Numbered from the stretch's first letter, positions 26,601 through 35,447 are shown. The stretch: 64,000 bases of DNA from Chitinivorax tropicus (GCF_014202905.1 NZ_JACHHY010000005.1:62001-126000), one strand, 5' to 3'. Made by a program: numbers and translations. The notes: generated by a model not told the origin, from the sequence alone.

Positions 26601-26810
26601 TCAGTTTTGCATCGGCTGGATATTGCTAGCCTGCTTGCCTTTCGGACCTGTCACAACATCAAACGAGACCCGCTGACCCTCTTTCAAGGTTTTGAAGCCC
26701 TGAATTTGGATGGCAGAGAAGTGTGCGAAAACATCTTCGCCACCTTCTGTGGGGGTGATGAATCCAAAACCTTTTGCGTCGTTAAACCATTTTACGGTGC
26801 CAGTTGCCAT
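26601..26810 (-). CDS. Cold-shock-domain protein (CspA family)
   Basis: A 69-residue single-strand nucleic-acid chaperone. Both RNP motifs are present: KGFGFITP (RNP1, near 13-20) and DVFAHFSAI (RNP2, near 26-34), plus the start [14 protein letters not shown]. An untranslated leader of about 100 nt is predicted from the promoter upstream, as for cold-regulated csp mRNAs. Whether it is cold-induced cannot be told from the sequence. Confidence 0.96.
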   Translation of the reverse strand: MATGTVKWFNDAKGFGFITPTEGGEDVFAHFSAIQIQGFKTLKEGQRVSFDVVTGPKGKQASNIQPMQN

Positions 26811-26917
26811 TTTCCCTCACCTACTTGTGTTGCATCCAACTTGTTGTGTGATTTGTTTGTGAACCGGAACGCCTATTTGTAATGGTGTTACTCGTAGAGT
26901 TCAGATTCTAGAACGGC

Positions 26918-26946
26918 ATTTAAGAGCAAACCCTTGTACGAGTCAA
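26918..26946 (-). promoter_or_regulatory. Candidate cspA promoter
   Basis: On the minus strand, TTGACT (26946-26941) and a weak TTAAAT (26923-26918) are separated by 17 bp. The predicted start gives a leader of about 100 nt before cspA. Confidence 0.5.
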
Positions 26947-27032
26947 GAGACTTGTGATGACGCATGAATAGATTACTGTAAGCGTTTGAAGCAATATGCA
27001 TTTCCATGTATAAGGCAGCCCTGATATATGCG

Positions 27033-28841
27033 CTATTCCAGACGATATTTCGCCTTGACAACACTGGCTAATCGACGACCTTGCTGAAGCTCATCCTTAC
27101 TGATCTGTGACTCCAACGTTGATAGTTGCGAACGTGCGGCCAGGTTTCCACCTTGGGCTGCAATGCTCAGCCAGACATAGGCTTTGACATTGCTTTGCGC
27201 CAATCCTCCCCGGCCATGCAAGTTGAGCAGCCCCAGGTTGTACTGACCCATGGCATTGCCTTGCTCGGCTGCTTTGCGGTGCCAGGATGCTGCTTGCTCA
27301 TCATTGCGCTCGACCCCTTTGCCCGTCATGTACAGGTAGCCAAGTGTTGCCTGGGCTTCCGCATGGCCTTGTTCGGCAGCCTTGCGATACCAGGCGGCGG
27401 CGGTTTCCAGGTTGGTTTCAACGCCCTTGCCGTTCCGATAGGCATTGGCCAATTCCAGCTGGGCAGCGGCATCGCCATGGTCGGCGCTTTGTTTCAGCTC
27501 GGCCAGCGGATCAGTGCTGGGAGTGGCGCGCTCAATGGCTGGCTCCTCTTGCGGCTGGTTGGGTGCTGAGGCTTCAGTTGGCGGGGCTGGCGGGGTATCT
27601 TGTGCTGCCACGGGTGGGGTGGGTTGAGCCGCAGGTGGCGCAGGCTGGGCTGCAGGGGGAGGGGTGAACTCCGCTGTGAGCTCCTGGGGCGTCCATAGCG
27701 CCCACAGGCCCGCCACGAAAGCGACCAGTACCCCAGCACCGATGGCGACGTAGGTAGTCAGTCGCTGGCGTTTCTCCGCCTTCTGCCGGGCCGCATCCAG
27801 CGCGCCGCTTAGATGGCTGTCTTTGCGATTGGGCGGAAAGGGGTCTGGGGTGTTGCTGGCAATGACATCGGAACGTGGAACATAGGCGCTGGCAGGTGTC
27901 GGCGCTAGCGAAGACACCGAGCCAAGGGAGGGCACTGTGTCTACCAGGGCGGGCTGAGGATCAAGCTCAAAGCGGCGTAATTCAGCCAGCAACGCATCGA
28001 AGCCGCGATAGCCGCCTTTCCAGAAGGTCTTCTGCATGCGTTTCAGGATCTTGGGCAGTTTTTCCTGATGATACGCGTTGAAATAATCGATTCTGCGTAG
28101 TGAGATCTGTGAAAACCAGTACCCCAGGCTATGCATGTCTACATGCCAGTCCAGGCGGTTGGCGAGTATGCTGGACAGCAGCGTGGTGTCGTATTTGCCT
28201 TTGCTGATCTCAGAAAGCTCAAACCACCCCAGCTTCCCTGTCTCGTTCACGATACGCATATAGCTTTGCCAGTCGGCCTGGATGGCTTCCCTGGCGGCGG
28301 GCGACAGGTAGCCCGCGTTTTTGTGATCGGGATCGATGAAGAGGGGTTTTTCCAGTGGGTGTTGATGGCTATGGGCATTGCTGAAATCGATCAGCCGGAT
28401 CGAGGTGAAATCGATATGCCGGCTTGAATCGAGATTGATGCAGATCGCATCGGGCCGCAGGCTGCCATGCACAACACCTTTCCGGTGCAGGCTTTCCGCG
28501 ATCTCGCAGACGGCGATCATCAGCCGGATCAGGTCGCTGGAGCGCTGGAAGGGATGATCGAGGCTGGAGGTCGGGGTGGTCAGCCACTGTGACAGCGTGT
28601 AGCCAGGCGCCTCGACCACCAGAATCCGACGTTCGACATCGACCCCGATGAATTTGGCAACATAGGGATGCTGGTGATTGAATTCCTGTAAAATACGGGC
28701 TTCCTGACATAGCCAGTAAGCGGCGCCGGGGTGGGCTGGTGACAATATCTTGCACCAGCGCTCGGTGTGTTTCGAGCTGAGAAATTTTTCGATCTGGATG
28801 ATCGGAGTCGGGATGACGGGTTGTTCGCCGAGGTTGGACAT
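27033..28841 (-). CDS. Membrane protein with degenerate kinase domain and Sel1 repeats
   Basis: A 602-residue protein. A cytoplasmic Ser/Thr-kinase-like fold covers about 15-290: ESLHRKGVVHGSLRPDAICI has the catalytic-loop shape, but the HRD Asp is Ser127 (HGS) and the usual Lys and Asn are Arg and Ala; the DFG motif reads DFS (152-154); DMHSLGYWF matches the F-helix. It is therefore probably a pseudokinase. A membrane helix follows (362-383), then a Pro/Ala-rich linker and three Sel1-like repeats (about 455-570, for example AAAWYRKAAEQGHAEAQ). It likely scaffolds an interaction across the inner membrane. ATG 28841 is preferred over an upstream TTG. Confidence 0.85.
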   Translation of the reverse strand: MSNLGEQPVIPTPIIQIEKFLSSKHTERWCKILSPAHPGAAYWLCQEARILQEFNHQHPYVAKFIGVDVERRILVVEAPGYTLSQWLTTPTSSLDHPFQRSSDLIRLMIAVCEIAESLHRKGVVHGSLRPDAICINLDSSRHIDFTSIRLIDFSNAHSHQHPLEKPLFIDPDHKNAGYLSPAAREAIQADWQSYMRIVNETGKLGWFELSEISKGKYDTTLLSSILANRLDWHVDMHSLGYWFSQISLRRIDYFNAYHQEKLPKILKRMQKTFWKGGYRGFDALLAELRRFELDPQPALVDTVPSLGSVSSLAPTPASAYVPRSDVIASNTPDPFPPNRKDSHLSGALDAARQKAEKRQRLTTYVAIGAGVLVAFVAGLWALWTPQELTAEFTPPPAAQPAPPAAQPTPPVAAQDTPPAPPTEASAPNQPQEEPAIERATPSTDPLAELKQSADHGDAAAQLELANAYRNGKGVETNLETAAAWYRKAAEQGHAEAQATLGYLYMTGKGVERNDEQAASWHRKAAEQGNAMGQYNLGLLNLHGRGGLAQSNVKAYVWLSIAAQGGNLAARSQLSTLESQISKDELQQGRRLASVVKAKYRLE

Positions 28842-29033
28842 ATGGGTGCGCAACTTTGTCGATATTGATCGGTCTTTTGCGAAGCCGTAATTGCATTGGC
28901 ATGCTTGTGTGTGGGCGGATTATGCCATATTCGTGCACACATGCCTGTTTGCGGCCTGTACTGTTTTGAATTCACCGTCAAGCCAGCTGCGAAAAACGCG
29001 CCGCCCTTGATGGTTGTAGTATGAGGATGACAC

Positions 29034-29336
29034 ATGATCAAGCGAATTGCGATGGTGTTGATGGGCTGCTTGCTGCTGGGGCCGGGCTTGGTGAGTGCTG
29101 AAGATGGGCCACCACCATTGCCTGGTGATGTACCCGGAACGGCAATCGCCCAGCCGGCACCGAAGCCACAGGCCAAACCGAGCAAGGTTGAGCAACGTAA
29201 GCAGTTGAAAGGCAAGGCTGTCAAAGGCAAGCGCCAGGTTGCCCAGGCGAGCAAGAGAAAGGCCGGACAGGCCAAAGTGGGCAAGTCGGTCAAACGGCCT
29301 GCTGTTGCTAAAAAAGCTGGGAAAAAGCGTCGATAA
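29034..29336 (+). CDS. Secreted lysine-rich protein of unknown function
   Basis: 100 residues. A clear signal peptide (MIKRIAMVLMGCLLLGPGLVSA) is followed by a short Pro-rich stretch and a C-terminal half that is largely Lys, Ala, Gln and Val (KRQVAQASKRKAGQAKVGKS), reminiscent of histone H1-like tails but exported. No domain was recognised. Monocistronic, with a strong terminator 28 bp after the stop. It may bind anionic polymers such as LPS or extracellular DNA (inference from charge only). Confidence 0.7.
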   Translation: MIKRIAMVLMGCLLLGPGLVSAEDGPPPLPGDVPGTAIAQPAPKPQAKPSKVEQRKQLKGKAVKGKRQVAQASKRKAGQAKVGKSVKRPAVAKKAGKKRR

Positions 29337-29364
29337 CCGGCACAATGCGATGCAAAGATTGAAG

Positions 29365-29391
29365 ACGGGGCTGCTGCGGCAGCCCCGTTTC
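29365..29391 (+). terminator. Terminator after the lysine-rich protein gene
   Basis: ACGGGGCTGC-TGCG-GCAGCCCCGT followed by TTT. Confidence 0.85.
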
Positions 29392-29599
29392 CATTTGTGG
29401 GCTGCATTTCTAACAAGCGCTTGAGTCGAGCGCCAGCAAAAAAACTGCCAGTACGTGGGCGGACGACCCGATTCGGATCAAGTACCCTGACATGCCATAT
29501 GCTGTGGTTGAGACTGGGGCTGCGGTGCGTTGGAAATGTCATCAAGCTGTTTTGTCCCTGGTATATAGTGTGTTGAAACTACCCGATGGAGTGAGACCG

Positions 29600-30433
29600 A
29601 TGTTGTATCCCGAACTGTTTGTTTCGCTGGAAAAAGCACGTTGGAATATGCAGGAAGACATCCCTTGGCATCAATTCGATGGCTCTCTGTTGACCGACGA
29701 GCAGGCACATACGGTCAAGATGAATGCCATCACTGAATGGGCCGCGCTGCCCGCAACTGAGATGTTCTTGCGTGACAATCGTGATGATTCCGATTTTTCC
29801 GCCTTCATGTCGATCTGGTTCTACGAGGAGCAGAAACACGCGCTGGTGTTGATGGAGTATTTGCGCCGATTCCGCCCTGAGCTTTGTCCAACGGAGGCAG
29901 AGCTGCATGCAGTGCGCTTCGATTTCGATCCGGCCCCCAAGCTGGAAACCTTGATGCTGCATTTCTGTGGCGAAGTACGGCTGACGCAATGGTACCGCCG
30001 AGCGGCGGAATGGCACACCGAGCCGGTGATCAAATTCATCTATGACACCATCTCACGCGATGAAGCACGCCATGGTGGGGCGTATCTGAAGTATATGCGT
30101 CGTGCCATCGAGCGGTGTGGGTTGGAGGCCCAGCGTGCGTTTGCCAAGATCGGCGTGCTGATGGCGTCAAGTAATCGTGCCGGCAAGCCACTGCATCCGA
30201 CCAATCTGCACGTCAATCAGTCGTTGTTCCCCAACGACACGGTTCAAAGCCGCCTGCCTGACCCGGATTGGCTGGAGCGCTGGCTGGATAAGCAGATCCA
30301 GTTTGGCAAGGAGTGGGAGGAGCGGGTGGTCGGTGGCATTTTGCGCAATCTGTCGAGCCTGTTCGACGTGGAATTCAAGTCCGTGGCAGATCTGAATCGC
30401 TTCCGGAAAGGCTTGTCTCCGGTTGCGTCATGA
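29600..30433 (+). CDS. Ferritin-like diiron protein, possibly desaturase-related
   Basis: A 277-residue, mostly helical protein. Two metal-ligand signatures, EEQKHALVL (near 78-86) and DEARHGGAYLKY (near 154-165), with further Glu residues between them, form the four-helix diiron pattern of ferritin-like proteins such as acyl-ACP desaturases. The substrate is unknown. The ATG at 29600 has GGAGTG upstream and gives MLYPELFVSLEKARW; the longer reading from 29492 adds unconvincing sequence. It stands alone, 130 bp before a VOC gene. Confidence 0.75.
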   Translation: MLYPELFVSLEKARWNMQEDIPWHQFDGSLLTDEQAHTVKMNAITEWAALPATEMFLRDNRDDSDFSAFMSIWFYEEQKHALVLMEYLRRFRPELCPTEAELHAVRFDFDPAPKLETLMLHFCGEVRLTQWYRRAAEWHTEPVIKFIYDTISRDEARHGGAYLKYMRRAIERCGLEAQRAFAKIGVLMASSNRAGKPLHPTNLHVNQSLFPNDTVQSRLPDPDWLERWLDKQIQFGKEWEERVVGGILRNLSSLFDVEFKSVADLNRFRKGLSPVAS

Positions 30434-30564
30434 TGAGTGCGGAGTGATTTCGGGCTGGGGCGGTTGAGGCCTTGCGTTGTGCGCAAACCAGTGTGCGGCC
30501 CGATACCTGGCACGGTGGCAATCAAAGGCGCTGAATCCAGTGCCATCACGTCGAGGAGCGATAT

Positions 30565-30933
30565 ATGAATAACCCAGTCGGTTGGTTTGAAATCTATGTT
30601 CAAGACATGGCCCGTGCCAGAGCGTTTTACAGTGCGGTATTCGATGTTGAATTGTCGAAGCTGGACACGCCCGAGTTCGATATGTATGCGTTCCCGATGG
30701 AACAGGAGAAGTATGGTGCAACAGGGGCGCTGGTCCACGTATCAGGTGTTCCCTCGGGCGGCAATAGTGTACTGGTGTATTTCCACTGCGAGGATTGCAG
30801 TGTCGAGGCAGCCAAGGCAGAGGCAGCGGGTGGGCGGGTCGAGCGCCCGAAAATGTCGATCGGGCAGTATGGCTTCGTGGCAATGGTGATCGACACAGAA
30901 GGCAATATGATCGGTCTGCACTCCATGCAATGA
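30565..30933 (+). CDS. VOC-superfamily (glyoxalase/bleomycin-resistance-like) protein
   Basis: A 122-residue protein with a VOC fold: VGWFEIYVQDMARARAFYSAVFDVEL at the N-terminus, then LVYFHCEDCSVEAAKAEAAGGRV and GFVAMVIDTEGNMIGLHS at the C-terminus, the usual paired beta-alpha-beta-beta-beta layout. Such small proteins include dioxygenases, isomerases and antibiotic-binding proteins. The substrate cannot be deduced. A GAGGAG ribosome site precedes the ATG. It converges with mmuM, leaving 4 bp between the stops. Confidence 0.88.
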   Translation: MNNPVGWFEIYVQDMARARAFYSAVFDVELSKLDTPEFDMYAFPMEQEKYGATGALVHVSGVPSGGNSVLVYFHCEDCSVEAAKAEAAGGRVERPKMSIGQYGFVAMVIDTEGNMIGLHSMQ

Positions 30934-30937
30934 TCGC

Positions 30938-31882
30938 TTATCGGTCTGTGCGGGCCCATTGACTGATGGCGGCGATGTCGGCAGGCGTCGTGCGACAGCA
31001 GCCGCCAATCCAGTTTGCCCCTGCCTGCTGCCAGCCGTGGGCTGCTTCTCCAAAGGCTTGTGGGTCGGTCGAGCCTGCCCAGGTCTTGTGGACAGCGTCA
31101 TAGCGTTCGCCTGAGTTGGGGTAGGCCAATAGTGGTTTCGCAGTGGCTTGGCGTGCTTGGGCCAAGAGGGTCGGCACCCAGGCTGGAGGCAGGCAATTCA
31201 CGCCCAGAGCCAGCAGCTGTGGGTTTTTAGACAGCACGTCCATACACTCATCCAGGCGGTTGCCTTCGGCAATGTGTACCTCGTCTCGGCATGAAAAACT
31301 TAACCATGCCCATGCCTGAGGAAAGGCTTCATTCAGCAGGTGGCTCAACACGCGGGCTTCTTGCAGGCTGGGAATGGTCTCGAAGGCCAGCAGGTCGGCG
31401 CCTGCCGCCAGCAAGGTGGCGATCCGGTCATGATGAAAATCCCATAGCGCTTGATCACTCAATCCATACTGGCCACGGTATTCGTCACCATTGGCCAGAT
31501 AAGCCCCATAGGGCCCGACAGAAGCAGCAACCAGTGGCAGTGGCTCGTGGGGTTTGAGCGCCATGAATCGGGCGCGGGCAGATCGGGCCAACTGCACGGA
31601 TCTGGCCAGCACTGCTGACGCTTGCCCCCGATCCAATCCTCGCGCCGCCAGCCCCGCAAAGGTGGCTTGATAACTGGCGGTGGTGACAATGTTGGCGCCC
31701 GCCAGCAGATAATCCAAGTGAACTTGCTCGATCAGTGCCGGGTTGTCGATCAGCATCCGTGCAGACCACAGGCGGTCTTGCAGCTTGGCACCGCGCCGCT
31801 CCAGCTCGGTGGCCAGTGCGCCATCCAGCACGATCAGCGCTTGCTGATGCTGTATCGCGGCGAGGTGGTCAGGTGTAGACAT
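30938..31882 (-). CDS. mmuM: Homocysteine S-methyltransferase
   Basis: Transfers a methyl group from S-methylmethionine (or SAM) to homocysteine to make methionine. The 314 residues from the ATG at 31882 match the E. coli MmuM length. The barrel start LIVLDGALATELERRGAKL and the zinc-binding Cys residues, GVNCLPP near 230 and GGCCRTTP near 295, are present. The frame is open further upstream to 32017, but that part is not conserved. No S-methylmethionine permease (mmuP) lies beside it. Confidence 0.93.
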   Translation of the reverse strand: MSTPDHLAAIQHQQALIVLDGALATELERRGAKLQDRLWSARMLIDNPALIEQVHLDYLLAGANIVTTASYQATFAGLAARGLDRGQASAVLARSVQLARSARARFMALKPHEPLPLVAASVGPYGAYLANGDEYRGQYGLSDQALWDFHHDRIATLLAAGADLLAFETIPSLQEARVLSHLLNEAFPQAWAWLSFSCRDEVHIAEGNRLDECMDVLSKNPQLLALGVNCLPPAWVPTLLAQARQATAKPLLAYPNSGERYDAVHKTWAGSTDPQAFGEAAHGWQQAGANWIGGCCRTTPADIAAISQWARTDR

Positions 31883-32078
31883 GTGAACGCTTTGAGTATG
31901 CCTGGATGCACTATTGTAAATGGAGTGTTGTCGTTGTACTCGGTCTGCTGCCGGGAACGTTGACAGGCAAACAGCGTCAAAGTGGCAAACAATCTGTGAT
32001 GAAGATGTGGAAACCAAAGCGGATTGGGGTGGAAGGCGCGGCTGTATTCCAGTGAATATAACAAACGGGAGAATGATG

Positions 32079-32699
32079 ATGTCTGTGCTGGATGATATGC
32101 GACGGAATCCAGAAGCAACGATTTTGGGTGAGGATTTCTTTGTGGATGTGCGTGGTTATAAGACCAAGGCGGATGCTACCAAGCACTGTGAGATAGGGGG
32201 GGCGGTTACGTTGGTGCTGGAGGGCAAGCAGGGCGGTGTCAATCGGATCTCTTTGAAGGCGGGCGGGACGGATTATTACTTTCCGTGGGTGAATCGGGGG
32301 ATCGGTGAATGTGTTGTGCCGGCAAATGCGCCCAACGGCACAATTGTTGTGACAGGAGGGATGAATGGCTGTGCCTTCCATGTGACCCAGAGTGGCAACA
32401 ATCTCATCTTCTACCACGATGCGGATAGTTGTAAGTTAGGCGTGCTGAAAGCGCCGGTGGGCGATCAACTGTGCCGGGTCGAGCCGGATCTGTACATGAA
32501 GATCCCTTATGGCGAGACTTTGGTGATGGAGGCAAAAGATGGGAGCGCCTATCTGTACCAGATGATGTGTGTCAAGCATGCTGACAGATGGAAGCTGTTT
32601 TACAGTGGAATCATCATCGGGCCGGGCATCAGCATGCCAGTCAAACGGTCTTTCACCCCAGGGGTGAGTAAATTTCTGCTGAGTTTCGATGTGGCCTAG
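32079..32699 (+). CDS. Putative CNF1/BLF1-like deamidase toxin
   Basis: A 206-residue beta-rich protein without signal peptide. The segment VTGGMNGCAF (91-100) places Cys98 in an NGC motif, followed after 15 residues by His113 in IFYHDAD. CNF1, a Rho-deamidating toxin, has catalytic Cys866 in an LSGC motif and His881, the same spacing of 15. Burkholderia lethal factor 1, a 211-residue eIF4A deamidase, has Cys94 and His106. Length and motif order suggest a stand-alone deamidase of this fold, but overall similarity is weak and the function is inferred. GGGAGA lies 6 bases before the ATG at 32079; two ATGs three and six bases upstream are alternatives. No chaperone, VgrG or immunity gene is adjacent. 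Confidence 0.5.
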   Translation: MSVLDDMRRNPEATILGEDFFVDVRGYKTKADATKHCEIGGAVTLVLEGKQGGVNRISLKAGGTDYYFPWVNRGIGECVVPANAPNGTIVVTGGMNGCAFHVTQSGNNLIFYHDADSCKLGVLKAPVGDQLCRVEPDLYMKIPYGETLVMEAKDGSAYLYQMMCVKHADRWKLFYSGIIIGPGISMPVKRSFTPGVSKFLLSFDVA

Positions 32700-32842
32700 T
32701 CTCTAGGTTTGGTGCTGTTGGCCCGACGATGGCGCCCCGGCTGGCTTCCAGCGCACTCAAGGGGTGCCAATCATCGGCTCAGGGAGGCAAGGGTGATCAA
32801 CAGCACCTGCTCTGCCTGGGCAGGCAAGCGGGCCAGCTTGCA

Positions 32843-33592
32843 TCATACGATGTAGCCCGCCAGCTTGCTCTCCACCAGCCGGGGGTTTTCACCGTTGGCA
32901 ATGGCGATCAACCCATCGATCATCATTTCCTTGAGCGCCACCTGGTTTTCAATATGTGCCTTGAGCTTGTTGGCAATGGGCAGAAACAGCAGGTTGGCAC
33001 TGCCCACTCCATAGATGGTGGCGACAAAGGCCACGGCAATCCCCGCGCCCAGCTTGGATGGATCGGAGAGGTTTTCCATGACGTGGATCAGCCCCATGAC
33101 CGCACCAAGGATGCCGATGGTCGGCGCGTAGCCACCCGCCGCCTCCCACACCTTGGCGCTACGGCGGGTGTGTTCTTCGTAGGTGTTGATATCCAGCTCC
33201 AACGCATGGCGCAATGCTTCAGGCTCCGCACCATCCACCAGCATCTGCAGCCCCTTTTGGATGAATGGGTCTTTTTGTCCGCTGATCTGGGCCTCCAGCG
33301 CCAGCAGACCGCCTTTGCGACTGGCCTGGCTCCAGTCAATGATGAGTTTGAGCTGATGATGCGGGTGGTAGGGCGGGGGGACGAATATCCATTTCGCGAG
33401 CCGCAGCCCAGTCATGAAAGTGCTGGGTGAGCTTTGCAACATGACCGCACCCACCGTGCCGCCGATCACGATCAGAAAAGCGGTGATCTGCAACAGCGAG
33501 CTGATATGCCCGCCCTCCAGAACCTGGCCGCCGACGATGGCCGCCACGGCGATGATGATGCCAAACAGGCTGATCTTGTCGAAGTTTTGCAT
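32843..33592 (-). CDS. motC: Flagellar motor stator protein (MotA/MotC type)
   Basis: A 249-residue inner-membrane stator subunit that conducts ions to turn the flagellum. Two N-terminal helices (ISLFGIIIAVAAIVGGQVLEG and ITAFLIVIGGTVGAVML), a cytoplasmic loop, and two C-terminal helices with the MotA signature GGYAPTIGILGAVMGLIHVMENL followed by IAVAFVATIYGVGSANL are visible. The short loop places it nearer MotC/PomA than E. coli MotA. In Pseudomonas motC is followed by motD; here no MotB/MotD gene follows and the downstream neighbour is the convergent deamidase-like gene. Confidence 0.92.
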   Translation of the reverse strand: MQNFDKISLFGIIIAVAAIVGGQVLEGGHISSLLQITAFLIVIGGTVGAVMLQSSPSTFMTGLRLAKWIFVPPPYHPHHQLKLIIDWSQASRKGGLLALEAQISGQKDPFIQKGLQMLVDGAEPEALRHALELDINTYEEHTRRSAKVWEAAGGYAPTIGILGAVMGLIHVMENLSDPSKLGAGIAVAFVATIYGVGSANLLFLPIANKLKAHIENQVALKEMMIDGLIAIANGENPRLVESKLAGYIV

Positions 33593-33671
33593 GAGGCGAT
33601 TGCAATATTTGTCTGGATTGAGGGTGAGTCAAGTAGCACTTGACCGATCGTTGGTTGAAAGATGATGCCGC

Positions 33672-34427
33672 TTATTCACCATGCTTGGCTTTGCGCTTGC
33701 GCCCGGGGTTGGCAGGCACCCAATCTCCCAGTTGCGCCCGTAGGCGCGCAATGGCTTGGCTGTGCAGCTGGCAGACCCGTGATTCGGTGACACTCAGCAC
33801 CTCACCGATTTCCTTCAAATTCAATTCTTGTTCGTAATACAGCGCCATGACCATCTTTTCCCGCTCCGGCAGGGCCTCAATGCCCAGCTTCAGGTGTTTG
33901 CGGAAATCGGCGTCGTCCAGCGTGTGGAACGGGTTGGCTTGTGCATCCGCAGCAAATCGATCCAGCTGCTCATGTTCGCCATCTTCATCGTAATCATCGT
34001 AATAGATCAGTTGATACCCGCGTGCATCGTCAAGCATCTGCTGGTAATCCGCCAGGGACAGATTCATCTCCTTGGCGATCTCCTGCTCGGTGGCGGGGCG
34101 TCCAAGCCGCTGCTCAAGTTTTTGTATGGTGGCCTCGATCAGCCGTAGGTTGCGCCGTGTGTTGCGGGGCATCCAATCTGCTTCGCGCAGGAAATCCAGC
34201 ATGGCGCCCCGGATGCGTTGCGACGCATAGGTCTCGAACTGCGCTCCCTGTGTGGGATCGAAATGGTGGGCGGCTTCCATCAGCCCGATCAGGCCGGTTT
34301 GAATCAGGTCATCCACTTCGACACTGGCGGGTACTTTGGTCATGAAGTGGTAGGCAATGCGCTTGACCAAAGGCGCGAACTGATGAATCCGGTCTTCCGG
34401 AGTGACGCCGATATCCGGCTTGTACAT
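33672..34427 (-). CDS. fliA: Flagellar sigma factor FliA (sigma-28)
   Basis: A 251-residue RNA polymerase sigma factor for late flagellar genes. Region 2 is visible in PLVKRIAYHFMTKVPASVEVDDLIQTG, FETYASQRIRGAMLDFLR and NTRRNLRLIE; region 4 at the C-terminus includes EREKMVMALYYEQELNLKEIGEVLSVTESRVCQLHSQAI. It is downstream of flhF-flhG, the usual order in polar flagellates. FlgM, its anti-sigma factor, is not in the window. Confidence 0.96.
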   Translation of the reverse strand: MYKPDIGVTPEDRIHQFAPLVKRIAYHFMTKVPASVEVDDLIQTGLIGLMEAAHHFDPTQGAQFETYASQRIRGAMLDFLREADWMPRNTRRNLRLIEATIQKLEQRLGRPATEQEIAKEMNLSLADYQQMLDDARGYQLIYYDDYDEDGEHEQLDRFAADAQANPFHTLDDADFRKHLKLGIEALPEREKMVMALYYEQELNLKEIGEVLSVTESRVCQLHSQAIARLRAQLGDWVPANPGRKRKAKHGE

Positions 34428-34562
34428 ACAACCCTCTTCAAAACCTGGTGGTGAAGTGCCTGCTGAGCCATGCCAGCGGTACTTGCCGTTGTTCTGTTAC
34501 CTCAGCATAGGCCAATTGTGGACGCTTTGTCCGGTCTCGCCGCCTGCCTGGTGCCCAGGTCA

Positions 34563-35447
34563 TCAGGAGTGCTCGGCAAAGGCACGGCTACTTTGAATCA
34601 ACCGATGCAGCAGCCCCGCCGGCGCGAACCGGTCATCAGACGGCTGTGGCCAGCGCTGGATGATATCTGCAAGCTGGGTGAAGGCCATACTGGCTTCCGC
34701 ATCGGCAAAAGCCGTGACAACGGGCTGGCACAGCCGATTTGCCCGGGCCAGTTTTTCATCCTCTGGCACATAGCCGATCAATTTCATCTGGACATCGATG
34801 AAGCGTTGCGCCACTTCCTGTAGTCGTTCAAACACCGCTGACGCCTCGGCAAAGCTGTCCACCCGATTGACCAGTACGCGAAACGCCCGTTGTCCGTAGT
34901 CTTTGTTCAACCGTTTCATCATCGCATAACCATCGGTCAGTGATTCCGCCCGATTGCACACCACGACGACATTTTCCGCTGCCACTAGATTCAGGCTGGG
35001 TATGCGGTCCCCCACGATGGCCAACGCATCGATCAAGATGATGTCGATGGCCGAGGTCAGCTGATTGAATTCAAATGCCAGCCGGTCCTCTTCCTCTGCA
35101 CTCAGCAGGGCCAGATGCCGCTGTGCAGCAGACATCTGCATGATACCGACCCCGGCGGTGGTTTCGTTCCACAAAGCCGCCATCGGCAGGCGCTTGGCCA
35201 GCGCCTGGCCCCAATCCATGATATGCGGCATGGCCAGTCGTTTGGCAATATTGGCCTGGCTGTCGTGCTCATCCAAAATCAACACCCGCTGCCCGGCCAG
35301 GGCCAGCGCCAAGGCCAGGTTGGCGACGATGCTGGTGCTGCCGGTCTGGCCTCGACCACCATTGAAGCAGATGCTGCGCGGCGTGGGGCGCGCAACCAGC
35401 CGCCGTAAGCCGGCTGCCTGGTCTTGCCAATCAGCCATGTATGCCAC
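34563..35447 (-). CDS. flhG: FlhG/FleN-like MinD-family protein with altered Walker A motif
   Basis: A 294-residue ParA/MinD-fold protein that in polar flagellates limits flagellar number together with FlhF. The P-loop region reads GGRGQTGSTSIVANLALALA: where MinD proteins have KGGxGKT, this sequence has RGQTGST, with Arg and Ser in place of the two Lys residues. ATP hydrolysis may therefore be altered or lost. The rest of the fold (VLILDEHDSQANIAKRL, IDIILIDALAIVGDRIPS, VVVCNRAESLTDGYAMMKRL) is intact. It overlaps flhF by 17 bp. Confidence 0.88.
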   Translation of the reverse strand: MAYMADWQDQAAGLRRLVARPTPRSICFNGGRGQTGSTSIVANLALALALAGQRVLILDEHDSQANIAKRLAMPHIMDWGQALAKRLPMAALWNETTAGVGIMQMSAAQRHLALLSAEEEDRLAFEFNQLTSAIDIILIDALAIVGDRIPSLNLVAAENVVVVCNRAESLTDGYAMMKRLNKDYGQRAFRVLVNRVDSFAEASAVFERLQEVAQRFIDVQMKLIGYVPEDEKLARANRLCQPVVTAFADAEASMAFTQLADIIQRWPQPSDDRFAPAGLLHRLIQSSRAFAEHS

